Shown: piece after piece, positions 63,930 to 64,000 of the stretch
How positions within the stretch are numbered: position 1 is the stretch's first letter
Layout: every line of letters starts with the position of its first letter
Assembly: GCF_025460835.1 (NCBI RefSeq)
Contig: NZ_JAMXAY010000001.1
Location: 164,489 to 228,488 of the forward strand
DNA length: 64,000 nucleotides
DNA from: Parapedobacter soli
GTDB lineage: Bacteria; Bacteroidota; Bacteroidia; Sphingobacteriales; Sphingobacteriaceae
Direction of reading: 5' to 3'
Notes under the pieces: generated by a model
Seen by the model: only the letters and a program-made list of their open reading frames with translations
What the model was told of the DNA's origin: nothing
The model's database searches: none
Position numbers and translations under genes: made by a program

Positions 63930-64000
63930 TTAACTGACTCCCCCACCAATACCTCCAACTCCGCTATCCGTTTATTGCATAGCTCCCCTGCGATCCGTAA
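63926..64000 (-). CDS. C-terminal end of an unidentified protein (partial)
   Basis: The minus strand is open from the window edge to a stop at 63926, reading LRIAGELCNKRIAELEVLVG then ESVN. The segment is helical and charged, like the coiled-coil tail of some DNA-binding or transposase proteins, but 24 residues are too few to assign a family. Its stop lies only a few bases from the break point of the third permease copy, so it may belong to inserted or rearranged DNA. Confidence 0.35.
   Translation of the reverse strand, partial: LRIAGELCNKRIAELEVLVGESVN

Overview
The window comes from a member of the Bacteroidota, most likely a Sphingobacteriales-type bacterium. The evidence is three SusC/SusD pairs, a hybrid two-component sensor fused to an AraC domain, an ECF sigma/FecR pair next to a TonB receptor with an STN domain, Bacteroidota-style promoters (TTTG, 19-20 bp, TAnnTTTG), and lone FtsX-type permease genes. 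No rRNA, tRNA, CRISPR array, phage or intact insertion sequence was seen.

Positions 1-45,400 are almost entirely polysaccharide utilisation loci (PULs), nearly all on the minus strand. PUL A (1-9133) reads susC, susD, a DUF4959/5126/5000-type lipoprotein, a DUF4998/discoidin-like lipoprotein and a GH78-like rhamnosidase cut by the window edge. A GH2 enzyme (9366-12539) and a divergent AraC regulator (12776-13669) share a promoter region. PUL B (14022-34517) reads a GH2 beta-galactosidase, susC, susD, a GH95-like enzyme, a fasciclin domain fused to a GH101-like catalytic domain, a sialate O-acetylesterase, a GH29 fucosidase, a hybrid sensor and a GH20-like hexosaminidase. This enzyme set fits decorated, fucosylated and possibly O-acetylated GalNAc-containing glycans such as mucin O-glycans. 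PUL C (35535-45312) reads ECF sigma, FecR, STN-SusC, SusD and two sulfatases, which points to a sulfated glycan. Three different sensory logics (AraC, hybrid sensor, trans-envelope sigma/anti-sigma) therefore sit side by side.

Positions 45,600-50,600 are mostly housekeeping: a Tat-exported sugar isomerase-like protein, recA, nth, a small protein, a subtilisin-like protease and a small membrane protein. Positions 50,600-56,300 hold an arginine cluster (GNAT acetyltransferase, argG, argC, a Crp/Fnr regulator, argH). It is preceded by a strong predicted promoter and a structured leader of about 300 nt with an Arg-containing short ORF. galM and galK (56,306-58,567) run the other way and could handle galactose released by the GH2 enzymes.

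Positions 58,600-64,000 carry two large FtsX/MacB-type permease genes and the first eight codons of a third. Each has a variable number of GTCTNNN heptamers (11, 4 and 6 units) ending two bases before the start codon. Two copies of a palindrome, TGTYCG-N4-CGAACA, lie 21 bp apart upstream of the set. Near-identical repeats of about 130-145 bp bracket the second permease gene, and the third copy is broken exactly where homology ends, beside the tail of an unknown minus-strand ORF.
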